Source: Branchiostoma floridae (taxonomy: Eukaryota; Chordata; Leptocardii; Amphioxiformes; Branchiostomatidae). Taken from it: a DNA stretch of 64,000 bases. Location: positions 16,481,337 through 16,545,336 of the forward strand of contig NC_049987.1 of the NCBI RefSeq assembly GCF_000003815.2, read 5' to 3'. Numbering within the stretch: the stretch's first letter is position 1; each line of letters starts with the position of its first letter. A model generated the notes under the pieces. That model saw nothing but the letters and a program-made list of their open reading frames with translations, was not told where the DNA came from and did no database searches. Made by a program: the position numbers and the translations under genes. Of this stretch, positions 55,401 through 64,000 are shown in pieces.

Positions 55401-58400
55401 AGTCTTTGTCCGGGCCGTCGTCAAATTCCAGAACTCCGTAGATGTAGAGCTTGTGCATGATGGGTAGTGCGGTGTCCACGACCATCCACTGACCTTTAGA
55501 ATAAAAACATAATACATTATGAATAAAACAAAACAGTTATCCATTGATTCTTCATACATGCGTGGCATACATCAATATTCATTTATAACAGTCCTTCATT
55601 CACAGTTTTTGTCCTGTTGGCGCTAGTTCACCTTTATCCGCAGGGTAACCTATATCCGTTGTTTGCAAAAGCACGGTATTTAGGGATATCGTTGGATAAG
55701 TCGGTGATTTCAAACTGAAATGATTTGACATGACTGCAATTTGAAACTACCGTCCGTCGACCTAATACTAGTTTTTTTCTAGTTTTTTTCAAAACAACGG
55801 ATATAGCGGTTACCTTGCCGATGAAGGTGAACTATATAGGGTTACTTACATTTTGTATAATATGTGAGTAAGCCTTTAAACAAGAACTTGAAATAAACAT
55901 AATCATTACTGATATAAACTGTAATGATGCAAGGAAAACTTTACATCCTGAAAGGCTATTACCTAGTCATTATGGAGATCTTGAATTTTTATTACAAGTT
56001 CCAGGAAAGAAGATTTTTTATCAAATATACACTGAGTAAGAAAATCTGACCTTGACCCAGTGAGAACAAACTGCTCACCTCCTGGAATTTTCACATCATC
56101 GCCATCCTGAGGAAGTCCGTAGGCTCCGTTACCATAGTTACCGCCCCACCCCTCTTCGGTTCCTTGCCACGACTCTGGATTGGACCAGAGGTCGAAGTCC
56201 TCGGGCCTCTCGCGGGCGGGCGGGAGAGTATTGGGGTCAGGTGGGGGGATACACTGTGCGTAGTAACAGCGGAACACGCGCAACTGCACAGGCCTGGTGA
56301 CAGCGTTGTCCTCGGAATCCTTTCCAGAAACTGTAAGCAGCATATATCGTATTAATAATGATTTTTAAAGACAATGTTAAGAACTATGTGACTGTACACA
56401 AAACATCAACTCTCATAATCTGTTGGGTACCTTTGAAAGACTGGCACTTTGAGAGATAGTGATATCAATGCCTTAATGACAAGAAGGTTTTTAACACCTG
56501 GATAATTTGAAGTGAGCATACCTCATGGATTACTGATGCCAAATTACGTGTAGTTACAGATTTCTAATACTTTGATTTATTGCTTTTTTATATGACACTC
56601 TTGAGGAACTATTGAGAGTTGATATTTCATTAAAGATACAATCATCTTTAATGTCCTAAAAGTTACTATCCATATAAAAAAAAGTGACTAGGACATTTGA
56701 TTACCAAATTACAATTGCAATCATATACAACTTCAAATGAGTAATATAGATCTAAATAAAATTCTATCTATTAAGATAACAGTAATGGAAAATCCAACCT
56801 CAATTCACCTTTTAGCAATACATGATTTGACGTTACATTTTGACATAAATCAATGAAAGGTTTTCCAATCAAAAATCTTTCTCTTTAAAATCTAACATTA
56901 TACACAAATCAAAGAGACTCACGGATGTAGGTGAATTTCCTGGTGTTGGTGTCGAAGTACCAGTCTCCGTTGCCGTTATCGTCATACGACACCGGTCGGC
57001 TGGACCCATTCTTCATGACACCCGGGACCACCTGGAAGCGGTCTGGCTTCTGGGTGAAGTTGTGACTGATACCAATCCACTGGTCGTTCTAAAACAAAGG
57101 AACAAATGAATGAATGAATGACCTTTATTGTACATTTGTGCTCAAACAAGCTAAGTACAGGTCGTAGCGCTAGTGATAAGGTACAATTTTGACAAAAAAG
57201 GTATCTTATCATCTCTGCATATGCTAATACATTCAAGTATGTACAAGTTCAACTTCTTCTCGCTTCTTAAAACAGTTATAAACATAAGGACAAATGGAAT
57301 CAATAATATATGGCTTATCTAATTGCAAGAGAAATATAAATTTTTCCGTGGTATTCAAGTATCGGAAATTTGGGAACATAAGTTGTATATTTTCAAAAAG
57401 GACGTTTCTTTCGTTGTTGTATAAAGTACATTCAACAATAAAGTGGCACTCATCCTCTATCTTATTCAAGTTACAGTATTGGCAGATTCTTTCTTCCAGA
57501 GGAATGTGGTTATGTCGGCCTTTTTCAATGTGGAGTCTATGTGAACTAATGCGGAGCTTTGTGATGGCTGTTCTGTGCCGAATGTTTGCAATCTTTAAGT
57601 ATTTCTCGTCGTTGTAAGTAGTTTTAAGTAATCTGTATGTTCGTAATTTGTTGTTGCTGCGCATTGCTGTTACGAAAGATTGGAGGTACATATCTTTTAA
57701 ACGTTGGTCGATGGATGGAATTATTTGTGATGGATTTAGGACAGAAGAGGCATGAAGGATTTTCATTCTTAACATATACTGGCGTCTTTACACAATGACT
57801 TATTTCTATGGCTGAATTTGAACTAGGCGCACATATAATGTTTTGTCATCGAATATGAATGTTTCAATATTCTTTCATTTGCCAAAGATAAACTCAAAGG
57901 ACTATATTTTGTGAGTTTGTTCTAAAATTGACAATACTCCTTTGTTAGCAATGAGCACATAGCATTTCACATGTCCTTATTACAGAAAACACTTTGTAGT
58001 ATACATGTACATAAAACTTGTGGTCTCCAAAGACAATACCAACATTGGAATTGGCTCAATTAGCATTAAGAACTTGGCCTAGATGATTTCTGATTTTTTT
58101 TACAATAAAAAAAAAATTGCTTACTAATAGCCATAACAGGTGCAACTTACCATTATTGATAATAGTTCATTACACTAGTTACGGCAAAAAGCAGTTACTC
58201 AATGACAAGCAACTGGATGCGATTTTGGAAACGGTCAGACCTTTCAGACAACCATCCGGTGTCTTTTGTCAGTGACACTGACAAGGAGTAACTGCTTTTG
58301 GCATATCTTATTACCTGAGTCCTGGGTGTCTAACCTTCATCAACAAATTATACTTAGTTATTTCTATTTGAGCTGAATAGCTTTCTGTCTATCAGTGATT

Positions 58401-61400
58401 GTGTACTTACTGCAAATTCAGAGAAAGCTCCAGTGTATGAGATGTTGGTGATGTGACCTGCTTCCTCAAACTCCATTTTGTGGTTTGTTCCCATCTGTGG
58501 ATGAAGAAGACATAAAAAGTCCTCATCATAAATTCTTGTAGAATACCATTTACAACATACATGTAAAAGTCATTGGCACTGTACTCTAATGATGCTTCAT
58601 TATTATATAATGATACCATTTTAGGAGACACCACCAATAAGTAGAATGAGAGACAACACTGATTTAGTTTGTTCCTTTTTTGTCCCCTGTAAAAATAAGT
58701 GTATTTAGTCTTGTTCACAACCAGGATGTACTTACAAAATGTACTTGTTTACGTCTCGGGGTCTATCAGACACCTTCCTCAGCGCAGACAGAAACGTAAG
58801 CAAGTACATGTTTACTAAGTACATCCTTGTTGTGTACAAGTACCTGGTTGTGTACAAGAATTCTCCTATATTCTACCAACCTAATGAAAGTACTTTTGGA
58901 ATGTGTATTACAGTACCTGAAGAAGTGCCATCCAGCCTGGTTTGTGCGTCATTCTCTTGTCGATGAAGAAACTCAGAACTTTCCCCCAGGAGCTGGTGAA
59001 GGAAACGTCTTTGGCCTCCAAGTTGGACGGCAGGGCATCCTTCCAGGCAAAACGCACGAAGTCCACCCCAGGGGGACAGAAGCTAGCAGGGTGGCTGTTG
59101 CCCCTGGTGCTGAACTCTGGACTAGCGACGCACTCCGGTGGCAAAGCATCGTTGGTGGGAACGATCTAGAACAAGAAAAATGCATTCTTTATTTACAGGA
59201 CACTCAGTAAGTTCAACTGCTTCAGTAGATCAAAAAATTCACTGAAAAATGCTTAAAAAAACCTTGAACACATTATTTTTTCGGTGATCATTTTCTATCA
59301 TTTTGAAATTAAAGAAACATAGACTAGTAGTTGAAATTTGACGGGGAAATTTGCCTGCTTTAGAGTCAACAAAAAGTTGCACGAATTGTTTTCCAATGCA
59401 AGCTCAGTCCTTTATCCAAGCATCCAAATTTTGGCAATTTTTTTTTTTCGTTTCAACTTGAGTTGTGGTCTGGTAGAAACTAGCAATTTTGTAGATGTTA
59501 GTTCATTAAATTTTACACAATCCTTCACACAAGATAGTACCATTCCACTTTCCTCAGTGAAAGTAAGCATGCTTGGAGTACTATAATCGTAATATTGATC
59601 ATAATATTGTTACCTTTGCATCTCTAGTCCCAGTAAGACTGCCGTCTGTGTCATAGTACACGGCATGATGAACCCAACGGAATGCTCCCTTATTTGGAGT
59701 GTTTCCCCACTTGATGTTGTCAAACCTGTAGGTGAAGCCGCCACACCACTCTCCGCAAGTACCTGTGGTTACAACACAGTTTAGTCATTGACTTCTAGCA
59801 TTACCCAAAAATACTTCGTCTTTTTTATAGTATTACATGTACTAGTTTTGTTCACATTTTTAGAGTCAGAATAGATCACAACCTGACATACCCTAGACTA
59901 AGCAAATGCTACCTTCAAGTTAGAAGTGTCTACAATATAATGCAGGTCACTGAATTTTAAAAAATGGGTGTTCATGCCAAAGAAGTATTAATATCACTAG
60001 CATATCTAATGATACATGCATAGTAAGTATATCTCTTTTGCAAAACCAGAGGTGTAGGTCATGAGTTCGATCCCCAGCCAGGTCATACCAGAGACTTTAA
60101 AATCGTACATACTGCTTTCTCTACTCAGCACTTAGCACAGAGAAAAAGCAATTATAATGTTACAGAAGTTGAACACATATCGCTACCGGTAGAGTAGCCC
60201 CCTGCTGCTGTTGTGATTACATGAAGTTGTATGGCCAAAGGCCTATTAAAGAGGAGACAGATGCCATCCTATGCACCATCAGATGTGGGAAGAACTTAAA
60301 TGACAAGCAACTAACTAGATTTTGGCAACAAATGTTCTTTATATACCATCTATGGTTGTCACTGCAATAGCCACACATGAAGGCTGATCAAAGTTGACAA
60401 AGTTGAGGCCACTGATGGTCAAACGATGTCCATACGGCACGATAATGCCCTTCTTGGTGCAGTCGGTGTTCCCGGTGGAAGCGAGCTCGGGCACGTGTCC
60501 AACGATCCATGAGTCCTTCCACATGGCATCCCCCCACCGTACGTTCAGGAGGAATTTGCCTTCAAAGCCAGCCTAGAGGGATGGTATTAGTAAGTATTGT
60601 ATGTCCAAATGTCCATGTCAACAGTGATGGCAACCTTTAATATATTCATGGATGATTATGACTAAGTTGTTTTTTTAACGAGTTGGCTCAGTGCAAGCTC
60701 ATTGACAACTTCTGGGCACGAAACTACGCTCAATGCAGCAGCATGATGGCTCTCCTCCCTAAGTCAGAAACATTGAGCTTTGCTTTGGCAAGTTCAACTG
60801 ACTCAATAAGCAAAGCAGGGGTTCAAAGGCTGCACAGGAAATTGCAATTGTCATTCTTAAGATTTACTGTAAATGCATTTGATTTTGCAATGCCTTTGTT
60901 TACGATATAGCACTATATAGTCATATACCGTACAAAAAGTCATGCTATGATGGAATAATAATAATTATAAGTTTGTAGAGAAGAGATCATTACAAAAACC
61001 CCCAAACATGAAACTGCTCCAAAAATGTTGAGAATTGAGGTACCTTGTCATTGTTGAACATGATGGAGTCAACAAATCGGAGGGCACCACAGTGGACCCA
61101 TTCTGCTCCCTTCTCGTTGTTCCAGGCAGTCAGACCGCGGAATTCCGCTGGCTGTGGGTCTCCTGCAGGTGTTCCGTCCGTGGTAGGGAAGTAGTCCTCA
61201 AAGATCCATATGCCGAACCAGCCCTGGGAGTGGACGGTGTTGTTGCTGAACTCGCCAAGAGGGACGTAGCCGGGCCAGATGTTGGGGTCAAAGGACGGGC
61301 CGTCAGGGTGTTCGTGCATGCGGTACCAGAAACCAAAATGCGTTCCGCCTACTGCGACATTGTGACGGTGAGTATTGTTTGGATTGGTCACCCAGTAGGC

Positions 61401-63863
61401 AGCAGGGGTGATGTCATCATTCAGCAAGCTTGTACTATGGAAACAAAACAAGTCGTCCTTGGTTAATAATCAAGACGATACATGTAATAATACAACAGTT
61501 GCTGCAGCATTAACTAAAAACATAAAGGAGTCTGAGATGTTTTAAGCCAGACAGAATTAATGCAAGCTTAATGTACAGCTCAAGTAAAGATTGCCCCTTG
61601 CTCAAAGATATCTAAAAGTATTGAAGAATGATCCAAGTTGTAAAATGGTTTAAAACTTAATCTTCAATTCCTTTGTTTACCACTTCATAATGTTGTTCTA
61701 GCTAGTACATGATATGTATGTGAAGCTCTCTCTATAGACCTTCATACAATTAGGGATTTCCTTTTAGTTTTATATAAGGATTTGGTGGATCATTTTGGTA
61801 AAATAACAGAGAATTCTATATACTAGTATACTTATCTATATATTGTAACCAACGCAATGTTTTCAGGACAGAATAGGAAACAAAACATCAATTTCCTATT
61901 CCTATAATTCATTACAGTGACTTTACCTTGATATGACGAAGACTCCAAGGTTGTACTGAAAGATGTTTCCTGTCTCAACACCATCCTCCAAAAACATGGC
62001 ACCTCCCATGATGTTGTAGAACACGTTGTGTTCGATCAGCATATTGTGGGTGTTGTGGATGTTTATGGCACGGTTGAAGCTCTTGTGGATGGAGCATCCT
62101 CGGACGTAGTTGCCTCTCATGTCACCATTGATGTGCCAGTGAATGGCATACCTGCACAATAGATGAGTAACGATTAGAAATTTTAGGTTCAGGTATAGGT
62201 ACATGGGTTAGGGTACAGGTCCAGAACTTAATTGTCTGTAAGAAATAAATGTAGCCAACAGTCCATTTTAGGGAGAAATTGTCATCTTAGTATGAGGATT
62301 TAGATATTGGAACCTTAAAACAATTGGTGTTCAATTATAGTGATTTCATAAAGTTTGTTTAGGTACTGGTATAGGAAGGTACACAGCCCTAGTTAATGAT
62401 GACAATGAAAAACTATTTGGCATTTCAATGCCACACTAAGAGTAAGAGGGAGGAGCACACTGCAGCTGGAATGGTTGCCAATGTCAATCAATTTTGGTGA
62501 GATGTGAATGCCCCTGGAGACTGCATAAAGGGGGTTGCTCAGGTTTGGTAAGACTAGTGGTTTCTTAGCAGATAATCTTTACTACAGAAAGCAAAATGGG
62601 ATTGGACTGTTTCAATATGGCTAATGTACCAGGTGGTTGGACCAAGTTTGAATCTATTGGACTGAGTATATCGTATGAATAACAGTAATTGTAATGCTTG
62701 TTCATCTTTATCCAGGGGTAAACTATATCCATTGTTTGTAAAAAAAAAAACAGGCTAGGGATATTAAGTCAATAGATGCATATGGTTGTTTTAAACCACA
62801 GGTTTGAAACCAGAACCCAATGACTTGACATCATCATTGTGCATCCGTAATTCACCGAATATCGGATGAGGTACATTACATGTAGCTTTTCGAGTATAAC
62901 CTGTCATTCATGGCTGACATGAGGGCAGACCCTAAATACCTGTTTAAAGAACACAGGATATAGGTTATAGTTGAACTTGTCTAGCATTACTGTAACAGTA
63001 TTCCTACCTTCCAAGCCTGAAGGCCTGTCCAGAGTTGGTGAACTCCACATAGGACAGATGTCCCTCCACCAGGTCCTCGTCCGTACGGGGAGCGTGGAAC
63101 ATGACCTGTGCTCCAAACTGGTCCGACCCGATGTCATCTCCAAATCGACCCTGGAAGCAGGTCTGTGTCGTGAACTCACCTAAAATATGAAAAATTAAAA
63201 AGGGACTTTTAGAAACAGCAATTATCATTGAATTTCAATCATTTAGCATTATTAGTCAAGAAATATTTGTCATCGTTTTGTGCTCATTAATTTTATTGCG
63301 ACCTTTCCACTGTAACCTCTGTCAGTACTGACAGAGTTGGTCTATTATAAAAACAAAGGCAGTTAGTGTTGTTTATATGACTGGGATGGGATTTTTAAAC
63401 ATCAATGTACGTTGGATACTCCAGCAAACAGAATCCTTTGTAGTGAAATGGACCATTGTCCTGAGTATCGCCAATTCACAAGTTGTCAAAGATTATTAGG
63501 TCCGAGATCCTCTGCACCTGGACCATACCTGGGCCTGAATTTTCTGTACCCACCCTAGTCTAGGTGGGAACTGTTTACAGCTTGTGCATAAGCCATTCAT
63601 ACAGTAAACCAGTTCACACAACATGTAGGCTCACCTGTGTCGAACCCTGCTTCACAAGCCTCAATCTCCGTGTTCCAGTCTTCGTTATTGGACCCCCTGA
63701 CGACGACGTTGTGGGTCAGAAGGCCAATCTCCGCCCCGTAGCTGACGGTAATGCTCTCATCCTCAGCGGTGAATGTGGACGTGGCCGACAAGTGTTCGAA
63801 TTCCAGAGGCTCCGTCAGAGTCAGGGTTCTGCCATCACTGTAAACCTCCATGATCTCACGTTT
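38947..63863 (-). CDS. PKHD1L1-like: Fibrocystin-L (PKHD1L1)-like gene B, 3' part, 34 exons
   Basis: Coding exons, 5' to 3' on the minus strand: 63863-63635, 63179-63008, 62151-61927, 61434-61044, 60572-60347, 59762-59614, 59165-58917, 58494-58411, 57088-56923, 56330-56079, 55493-55369, 55192-55066, 54516-54274, 53740-53570, 53178-52945, 52448-52217, 51444-51273, 50690-50514, 50043-49902, 49493-49331, 48567-48311, 47891-47619, 46948-46776, 46169-45881, 44956-44826, 44455-44216, 43613-43412, 42750-42578, 42188-41883, 41520-41418, 41001-40820, 40473-40359, 39761-39606, 39098-38947. Phases join across all; total 6,681 bases, stop TAG at 38949-38947. One intron is GC-AG (after 53570). The protein enters the window just after G8 domain 1 and runs through beta-helix 1, G8 domain 2, beta-helix 2, C-terminal modules, SEA-like segment, TM and tail. 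The 5' part lies right of the window. Confidence 0.9.
40820..44956 (-). other. Gene B: membrane-proximal modules incl. SEA-like segment (7 exons)
   Basis: Exons 44956-44826, 44455-44216, 43613-43412, 42750-42578, 42188-41883, 41520-41418, 41001-40820. Key runs: MTVEIEITEPPAQDSSSSED, LGTISDEIGIEVQSLAVVEP, SPWEVQATIRSGTG and FKDGWANFTDLAITHSGEGY, FTLSVAITDAATNEDVQNIA, GHTWQCTVELDPIA, VLVLNFTFTEGSVITDFDVK and LMDLYDKVKDGMTL. The last is the SEA-like strand and helix. Each aligns with gene A; the acceptor at 44957 is set by phase (cccaaag before AG GGC). Confidence 0.82.
41195..41280 (-). repeat. GTGA/GAGT microsatellite
   Basis: Imperfect (gtga)n and (gt)n units in the intron between exons 41520-41418 and 41001-40820. 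The open frame across it on the minus strand is low complexity only. Confidence 0.85.
45094..45232. mobile_element. Palindromic MITE, agcctgggtaccatcctc ends
   Basis: agcctgggtaccatcctc on the left faces gaggatggtactcaggct on the right; inner agtgatcacttgctcaaccc faces ggattgagccagtggtcact. The element is a near-complete inverted repeat in the intron between exons 46169-45881 and 44956-44826. Confidence 0.75.
45506..45842. mobile_element. hAT-like MITE, CAGGGTTGTAGCC ends
   Basis: cagggttgtagccagtgcct at the left and aggcaggctacaaccctg at the right are inverted ends starting CAGGG, as in hAT-type elements. Both halves contain gacggaaaa words. I do not see a clear 8-bp target duplication. The right end lies 38 bp from the donor of exon 46169-45881. 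Confidence 0.6.
45881..51444 (-). other. Gene B: end of beta-helix 2 and C-terminal modules (8 exons)
   Basis: Exons 51444-51273, 50690-50514, 50043-49902, 49493-49331, 48567-48311, 47891-47619, 46948-46776, 46169-45881. Runs include SDNEVHGVLVGVWSLKECFP, VWKAFDFGIYFQSQCNLELE, MENSLFIGRSEGFDCDRDQP, GRGFGSPSGGMVGTPLG, NPSDCVDMACDGKL, QMLVMESLDPDTESRRLSPV, GWCVGYTCQERISTF, FYSNPQRLDVYKGSSYVMP, GMPAITVDDFFETNLRQNLA and REDSRRKKRAG. RRKKR is a furin-like site matching GRKKR of gene A. Exon 46169-45881 contains without interruption what A splits at 17136/17386. Confidence 0.83.
48640..49070. mobile_element. TIR element, aatacaacacggtgtattcc family (copy 1)
   Basis: The left part is a strong palindrome: tacaacacggtgtattccgt and cggaatacaccgtgttgta around a GC-rich centre (gacggccgaaggccgg). 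Further inverted words atgtcataccca (about 48790) and ggtatgacataat (about 49060) bound the rest. The copy at 53877-54180 has the same layout. It lies in the intron between exons 49493-49331 and 48567-48311. Confidence 0.65.
51740..52199 (+). mobile_element. Non-LTR retrotransposon 3' end (zinc-knuckle tail)
   Basis: A plus-strand frame reads CPFCPNETVTEDERHFVMDC followed by SRYNDKARTKLFTLL and ends TYNQ at TAG 52043-52045. The C-x2-C ... H ... C spacing is the zinc-binding C-terminus found after the reverse transcriptase in many animal LINEs. A UTR ending caataaagatttctctct follows, about 15 bp from exon 52448-52217 (opposite strand). It is 5'-truncated, as is usual for LINE copies. Confidence 0.65.
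52217..54516 (-). other. Gene B: post-G8 segment and start of beta-helix 2 (4 exons)
   Basis: Exons 54516-54274, 53740-53570, 53178-52945, 52448-52217 encode GCDLHGKNRNYPFTKL, VDWVVGDEIMVTTTSYDPWE, MAAEVGLLTRNVKIIGDDY, NTEFYRTGQEGWTDFF, FSVAVGVFGATGIEVDDNVV and INVWGSSNKIRKNLVALNIW. Exon 53740-53570 ends ATA G followed by gcaagt, a GC donor, the only one in either gene. Confidence 0.83.
53877..54180. mobile_element. TIR element, aatacaacacggtgtattcc family (copy 2)
   Basis: aatacaacacagtgtcttcc and gcggaatatacagtttgta are the inverted inner words; tatcatacccatc and ggtgtgacataaat bound the remainder, as in 48640-49070. It is more diverged and lies in the intron between exons 54516-54274 and 53740-53570. 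Confidence 0.6.
55066..56330 (-). other. Gene B: G8 domain 2 (3 exons)
   Basis: Exons 56330-56079, 55493-55369 and 55192-55066. G8 landmarks: DFDLWSNPESWQGTEEGWGG, GLPQDGDDVKIPGG, KLYIYGVLEFDDGP, LTATYIIVQGGRLIIGWEDN and KIILQGNHLTPDMPF. The Cys pair FRCYYAQCIPP precedes it as in A. The two basic inserts of A are absent. Confidence 0.86.
55626..55840. mobile_element. Palindromic MITE, gttcacctttatccg ends
   Basis: gttcacctttatccgcaggg with taacctatatccgttgtttg faces caaaacaacggatatagcgg and ttaccttgccgatgaaggtg. A diverged partial copy begins at 62700. It fills the intron between exons 56330-56079 and 55493-55369. Confidence 0.7.
57105..57790 (-). mobile_element. Non-LTR retrotransposon 3' end (zinc-knuckle tail)
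   Basis: The minus-strand frame 57775-57233 reads HIPLEERICQYCNLNKIEDE and CHFIVECTLYNNERNVLFEN, a C-x2-C ... H ... C tail like that of CR1/L2/RTE-type LINEs but of a different subfamily from 51740-52199. It ends after aataaaggtcattcattcat, an ATTC-type microsatellite tail, only about 17 bp before the acceptor of exon 57088-56923 on the same strand. It is 5'-truncated. Confidence 0.7.
58180..58307. mobile_element. Palindromic MITE, acggcaaaaagcagttactc ends
   Basis: acggcaaaaagcagttactc on the left and gagtaactgcttttggcat on the right are inverted; the centre has tgtcagtgacactgaca. It lies in the intron between exons 58494-58411 and 57088-56923, with nothing else supportable in 57800-58170. 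Confidence 0.65.
60040..60305 (+). mobile_element. tRNA-derived SINE (second family)
   Basis: A B-box match (gagttcgatccccagc) is followed by ggtcataccagagactttaa, ctgctttctctactcagcac, agagtagccccctgctgctg and a atgaagttgtatggccaaag body. It lies in the intron between exons 60572-60347 and 59762-59614. It is unrelated in body to the SINEs at 7740 and 17735. Confidence 0.6.
62700..62870 (+). repeat. Diverged copy of the gttcacctttatccg MITE
   Basis: gttcatctttatccaggggt followed by aaactatatccattgtttgt matches the left arm of 55626-55840. The right arm is eroded. The rest of 62160-63000 is AT-rich intron, apart from gtaccgg-type TIR fragments near 62180 and 62345. Confidence 0.5.
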
Positions 63864-64000
63864 CTGTAGGAATAAAAGGGGCATTTTTTTTACAATTAGG
63901 AAGCAGTACATTACTATCATGATACCAAATTGGTTATGATACAGTTGCAGCACTTGAGTTGAAGAGCTTAAGATTTGTTCTCTGCTATGTCTTTGGCCCT

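Larger units (their letters stand above)
56923..63863 (-). other. Gene B: post-G8-1 segment, beta-helix 1 and linker (9 exons)
   Basis: Exons 63863-63635 to 57088-56923. The first encodes GRTLTLTEPLEFEHL and YGAEIGLLTHNVVVRGSNNE, the block that follows a G8 domain; so G8 domain 1 is just outside the window. PbH1-type strands follow: YAIHWHINGDMRGNYVRGCS, NMLIEHNVFYNIMGGAMFLE, GGTHFGFWYRMHEHPDGPSF, NNTVHSQGWFGIWIFEDYFP. Later exons give GTCGEWCGGFTYRFDNIKWG, SWIVGHVPELASTGNTDC and GVDFVRFAWKDALPSNLEAK. The gene A counterparts of the exons before 58494 are not in this window. Confidence 0.83.

Noticed and set aside
60062..60080. tRNA gene from the gttcgatccccag B-box
   Set aside because: There is no acceptor-stem or anticodon-arm pairing around it; it is the internal promoter remnant of a SINE. 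The same applies to gttcgatcc at 47529.
1..64000. CRISPR arrays, operons or bacterial genes
   Set aside because: The genes have spliceosomal introns, AATAAA signals and animal domain architectures; repeats are transposons and satellites without regular spacers.

Overview
The window looks like eukaryotic genomic DNA from a lancelet (amphioxus, Branchiostoma-like). The reasons are large multi-exon genes with short GT-AG introns of a few hundred bases, a single-coding-exon LRR-Ig receptor of the type that is strongly expanded in amphioxus, paralogous fibrocystin-L (PKHD1L1)-like genes, and very many short palindromic transposons, tRNA- and 5S-derived SINEs and Penelope-like remnants. The species call is an inference from gene content; no database search was possible. 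One run of 100 N (3889-3988) marks an assembly gap.

Layout. (1) 1-1600: no exons, old dispersed repeats and a TA-flanked MITE. (2) 1607-24549, plus strand: the 3' part of a fibrocystin-L-like gene (gene A). I resolve 28 coding exons with continuous reading phase, encoding about 1,730 residues: a linker, a G8 domain, a post-G8 segment, parallel beta-helix (PbH1) repeats, Cys-containing C-terminal modules, an SEA-like segment, one transmembrane helix and a Ser/Pro-rich tail. Its 5' part lies left of the window. Its introns hold a Penelope-like retroelement with mirrored ends carrying hammerhead-ribozyme motifs, several MITE families, SINEs and minisatellites. (3) 24550-26960: gene A 3' UTR, a minisatellite and a 5S rRNA-derived SINE. 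(4) 26977-about 32545, minus strand: an LRR-Ig transmembrane receptor gene with one coding exon (27617-29320) and a probable 5' UTR intron of about 3 kb. (5) 32600-37500: repeat-rich intergenic DNA with no supported gene. (6) 38947-63863 and beyond, minus strand: a second fibrocystin-L-like gene (gene B). I resolve 34 exons with continuous phase, encoding about 2,226 residues and starting just after where the first G8 domain would be; the 5' part lies right of the window.

Genes A and B are paralogues arranged tail to tail with the LRR-Ig gene between their 3' ends. Their exons correspond nearly one to one with the same phases, so the pair arose by inverted duplication or rearrangement of an intron-rich ancestor. 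They differ at four intron positions, in the number of furin-like RKKR sites, in one GC-AG intron and in their cytoplasmic tails: B has an NPxY-type motif that A lacks, while both keep an SRxSS/PEVxV-like motif. By family knowledge both are large type I surface proteins. Together with the LRR-Ig gene the window encodes three cell-surface proteins, but nothing in the sequence shows that they work together.
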